64,000 bases of DNA from NCBI GenBank assembly GCA_036250195.1, contig JAVHZZ010000005.1:68879505-68943504 (forward strand). Direction: 5' to 3'. Numbering within the stretch: position 1 is the stretch's first letter; each line of letters begins with the position of its first letter. Below the pieces are notes generated by a model, which ran no database searches, was not told where the DNA came from, and worked only from the letters and a program-made list of their open reading frames with translations. The position numbers and the translations under genes are program-made. This DNA is from Mixophyes australis (taxonomy: Eukaryota > Chordata > Amphibia > Anura > Limnodynastidae). Positions 62,280 through 64,000 of the stretch are shown piece by piece.

Positions 62280-64000
62280 CTTTATTTGTGTCTGCCTTTA
62301 TATTTTCGGATTCATTGGACTGGTACAGTGAAGTTCATATTTCATTTTTCATATATTAATTGTTGTAGGGATATAGTTTATGTTTATTTCAACCGCTGTT
62401 TTGTAATAGTTTGCACCATTCATATCCTATAGCATTAAGTGGTTATCAAAAGTAAAATGACCTCTACTGATAGTTGAAATGACCACATGTGTTAGTTACA
62501 GTAGTCAGTTATCTAATTTTATAGATGTTATGCCCTAGAGGGTCATGCCCCTAGATTAAGCTAAATCAGTAGCCTAATGATTGTAAAAATAAAAAAATAA
62601 GAATAAATAAGAGTAAATGTCCCTCGTATAGTACTAGATATAATGTTTATTTAGAATGTGACAAACACAATTAAGCCATAGTTATTGTAACTTTGAACAA
62701 GATAATCCATTGCTTGTTGATCATTTTGTAAGGGTTGGGTACGCTTTACCGATGTCCACTACTCCGAAATGGAGACATGGAGAAGGCCTACAAAGAAAAT
62801 CCGAAATTATGAAAACCAATTGGAAAAGAAACAGACTTACCTTCAACCCAACGCTGGAGATCTCCAATGGGAGCACCATGCTGACAGCAAGTGATTCCGA
62901 ATGGAGAAGTGTTCGGCACTGCAGGCTGACGTCATCGCAACGTCTGTCAAAAGAAATTTAAAGCGGATTTGGATTTTCTGTGAGGGCCTTCTCCATGTTG
63001 GAATAGTGGTAATCGTAAAAACGATTGCCACCTATTTTGTAAGAGCAGCCATTTATTTCCAGTAAAGAAATGCTGTACGTAGTGTATGAAGCAACAGTGA
63101 CATAGCAAAAAAGTCTATTAGCTAAAACTAAAAGAAATAAATTAGCAAACATTAGAAATTATTGAGTCATATGCCTTATGTAACACTAGCATATCTGTAC
63201 ATATCTGTACATTTAATTTTTTTATAGAAATTCATCAGCGGAGGCTTGGTAAGATATTTTGTTATAAAGCAAATTAAAGTCTTGTTGAAAAGTCTACTAT
63301 CCACTAGCATTGCATACTGTGTGCTCTGCTCTTGTCTGATGATTTTTTTCACTATATTTCTATTACTCTAATATTATGTACACTTACAGTGTCATTGATT
63401 ATCAAATCTTAAGGCTATTGTCTCACCAACACTTTTAAAAAAACAACTAAAAAACACAAGTATTTTCGATGGGTACATTCAGCATGACTCCATTTAATTG
63501 TTTGAAAATAAAATACACTCACTAAGGGCTCATTCACACTAGAAGTTTCATTGTATTTTGAAAGCTTTAAGGTGAAAACATGTTAAGTGCTTCTCTGCCA
63601 CTTCTTAAGGGCAGAGCGGTGGTAGCCATATTTCCAACAGTAGAAATATCAATAGAAATATGACCGACACGAAAATGCGACAGGCTAAATGCTGACGTAT
63701 AAAATCCCAACATAGACAAAATACAGACATTGTGATTGCCGACAGTGAAAATACCGACATTCACACTCTCAGCATTAAACCAACAATGCCAGCGGGACAA
63801 GCTGGCAGTAAATAGCAAAAATTAAATAAATGTTAGTAAATGTAAAAAAAAATAAAGCATGCTCCCCCTCCCCAGTCTTAATAACCCTAGTGCTGCCCAC
63901 CTAGTTCTGGTGGGAGGAAAATGGAGGATACAAATAGCGTGGAGTCCCCCTGATTTTCCTTCAACTAGCCCTAGGCTTTGCTAGCCGGGGCAAGTAGCAC
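62276..64000. other. Intron DNA with possible MITE fragments
   Basis: No gene is seen. 62728-62965 (gggttgggtacgcttt onward) and 63640-63790 (with repeated cgacagtgaaaataccgac-like words) look like decayed repeats of unknown class. The right edge (63860-64000) is GC-richer and probably starts another repeat. Confidence 0.35.

Overview
The window is vertebrate nuclear DNA, most likely from a frog (anuran amphibian). The only host gene I can recognise is KCNH8, which encodes an ELK-type (Kv12.1) voltage-gated potassium channel. Two of its coding exons lie on the + strand, at 34489-34722 and 56466-56597. Together they encode most of the N-terminal PAS (eag) domain. Both have correct splice sites and matching phases and are separated by a 21.7 kb intron. 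No first exon was found upstream, so positions 1-34488 are probably intron 1, or possibly 5' flank. Everything after 56597 is intron 3. The frog call is an inference from KCNH8 together with the repeat mix: V-SINEs, L2 and Tx1/L1-type LINEs, Tc1, hAT and Harbinger-like elements, a Helitron, and repeats of a style common in frogs.

Layout. 1-3900 is repeat-dense: a 670-bp higher-order tandem repeat, a pyrimidine-rich minisatellite, and an L2/SINE 3' tail. 3900-19300 is AT-rich non-coding DNA with a Tc1 remnant, a hAT-like element and several MITEs. 19300-23100 holds long TA microsatellites, a fragment with a near-complete hammerhead ribozyme core, a 97%-identical inverted duplication, and two hAT MITEs with exact 8-bp target duplications. 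24800-32160 holds a Tx1/L1 LINE remnant (- strand), a TA-flanked inverted-repeat element, and an L2 LINE (+ strand) interrupted by a V-SINE and a MITE. KCNH8 exon 2 follows.

Intron 2 carries a 5.6 kb Helitron (about 37049-42622). Its Rep/helicase gene is nearly complete in length but broken by stops, frameshifts and a lost Walker A lysine. The intron also holds a 108-bp minisatellite, a second Tx1/L1 remnant with an L2 fragment and a MITE inside it, a Tc1 remnant and more MITEs. Intron 3 has two short non-autonomous Helitrons sharing both ends with the large one, and a possible LTR-like repeat.

The genes do not form a pathway. The window is one channel-gene locus serving as a landing zone for transposons. 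The most interesting layers are the hammerhead-like motifs embedded in TA microsatellites, the Helitron family that also sits in TA tracts, and at least nine MITE insertions whose exact 3-bp duplications can be read directly. I found no CRISPR array, operon, functional RNA gene or viral gene. Nearly all other open reading frames are chance readings of repeats.
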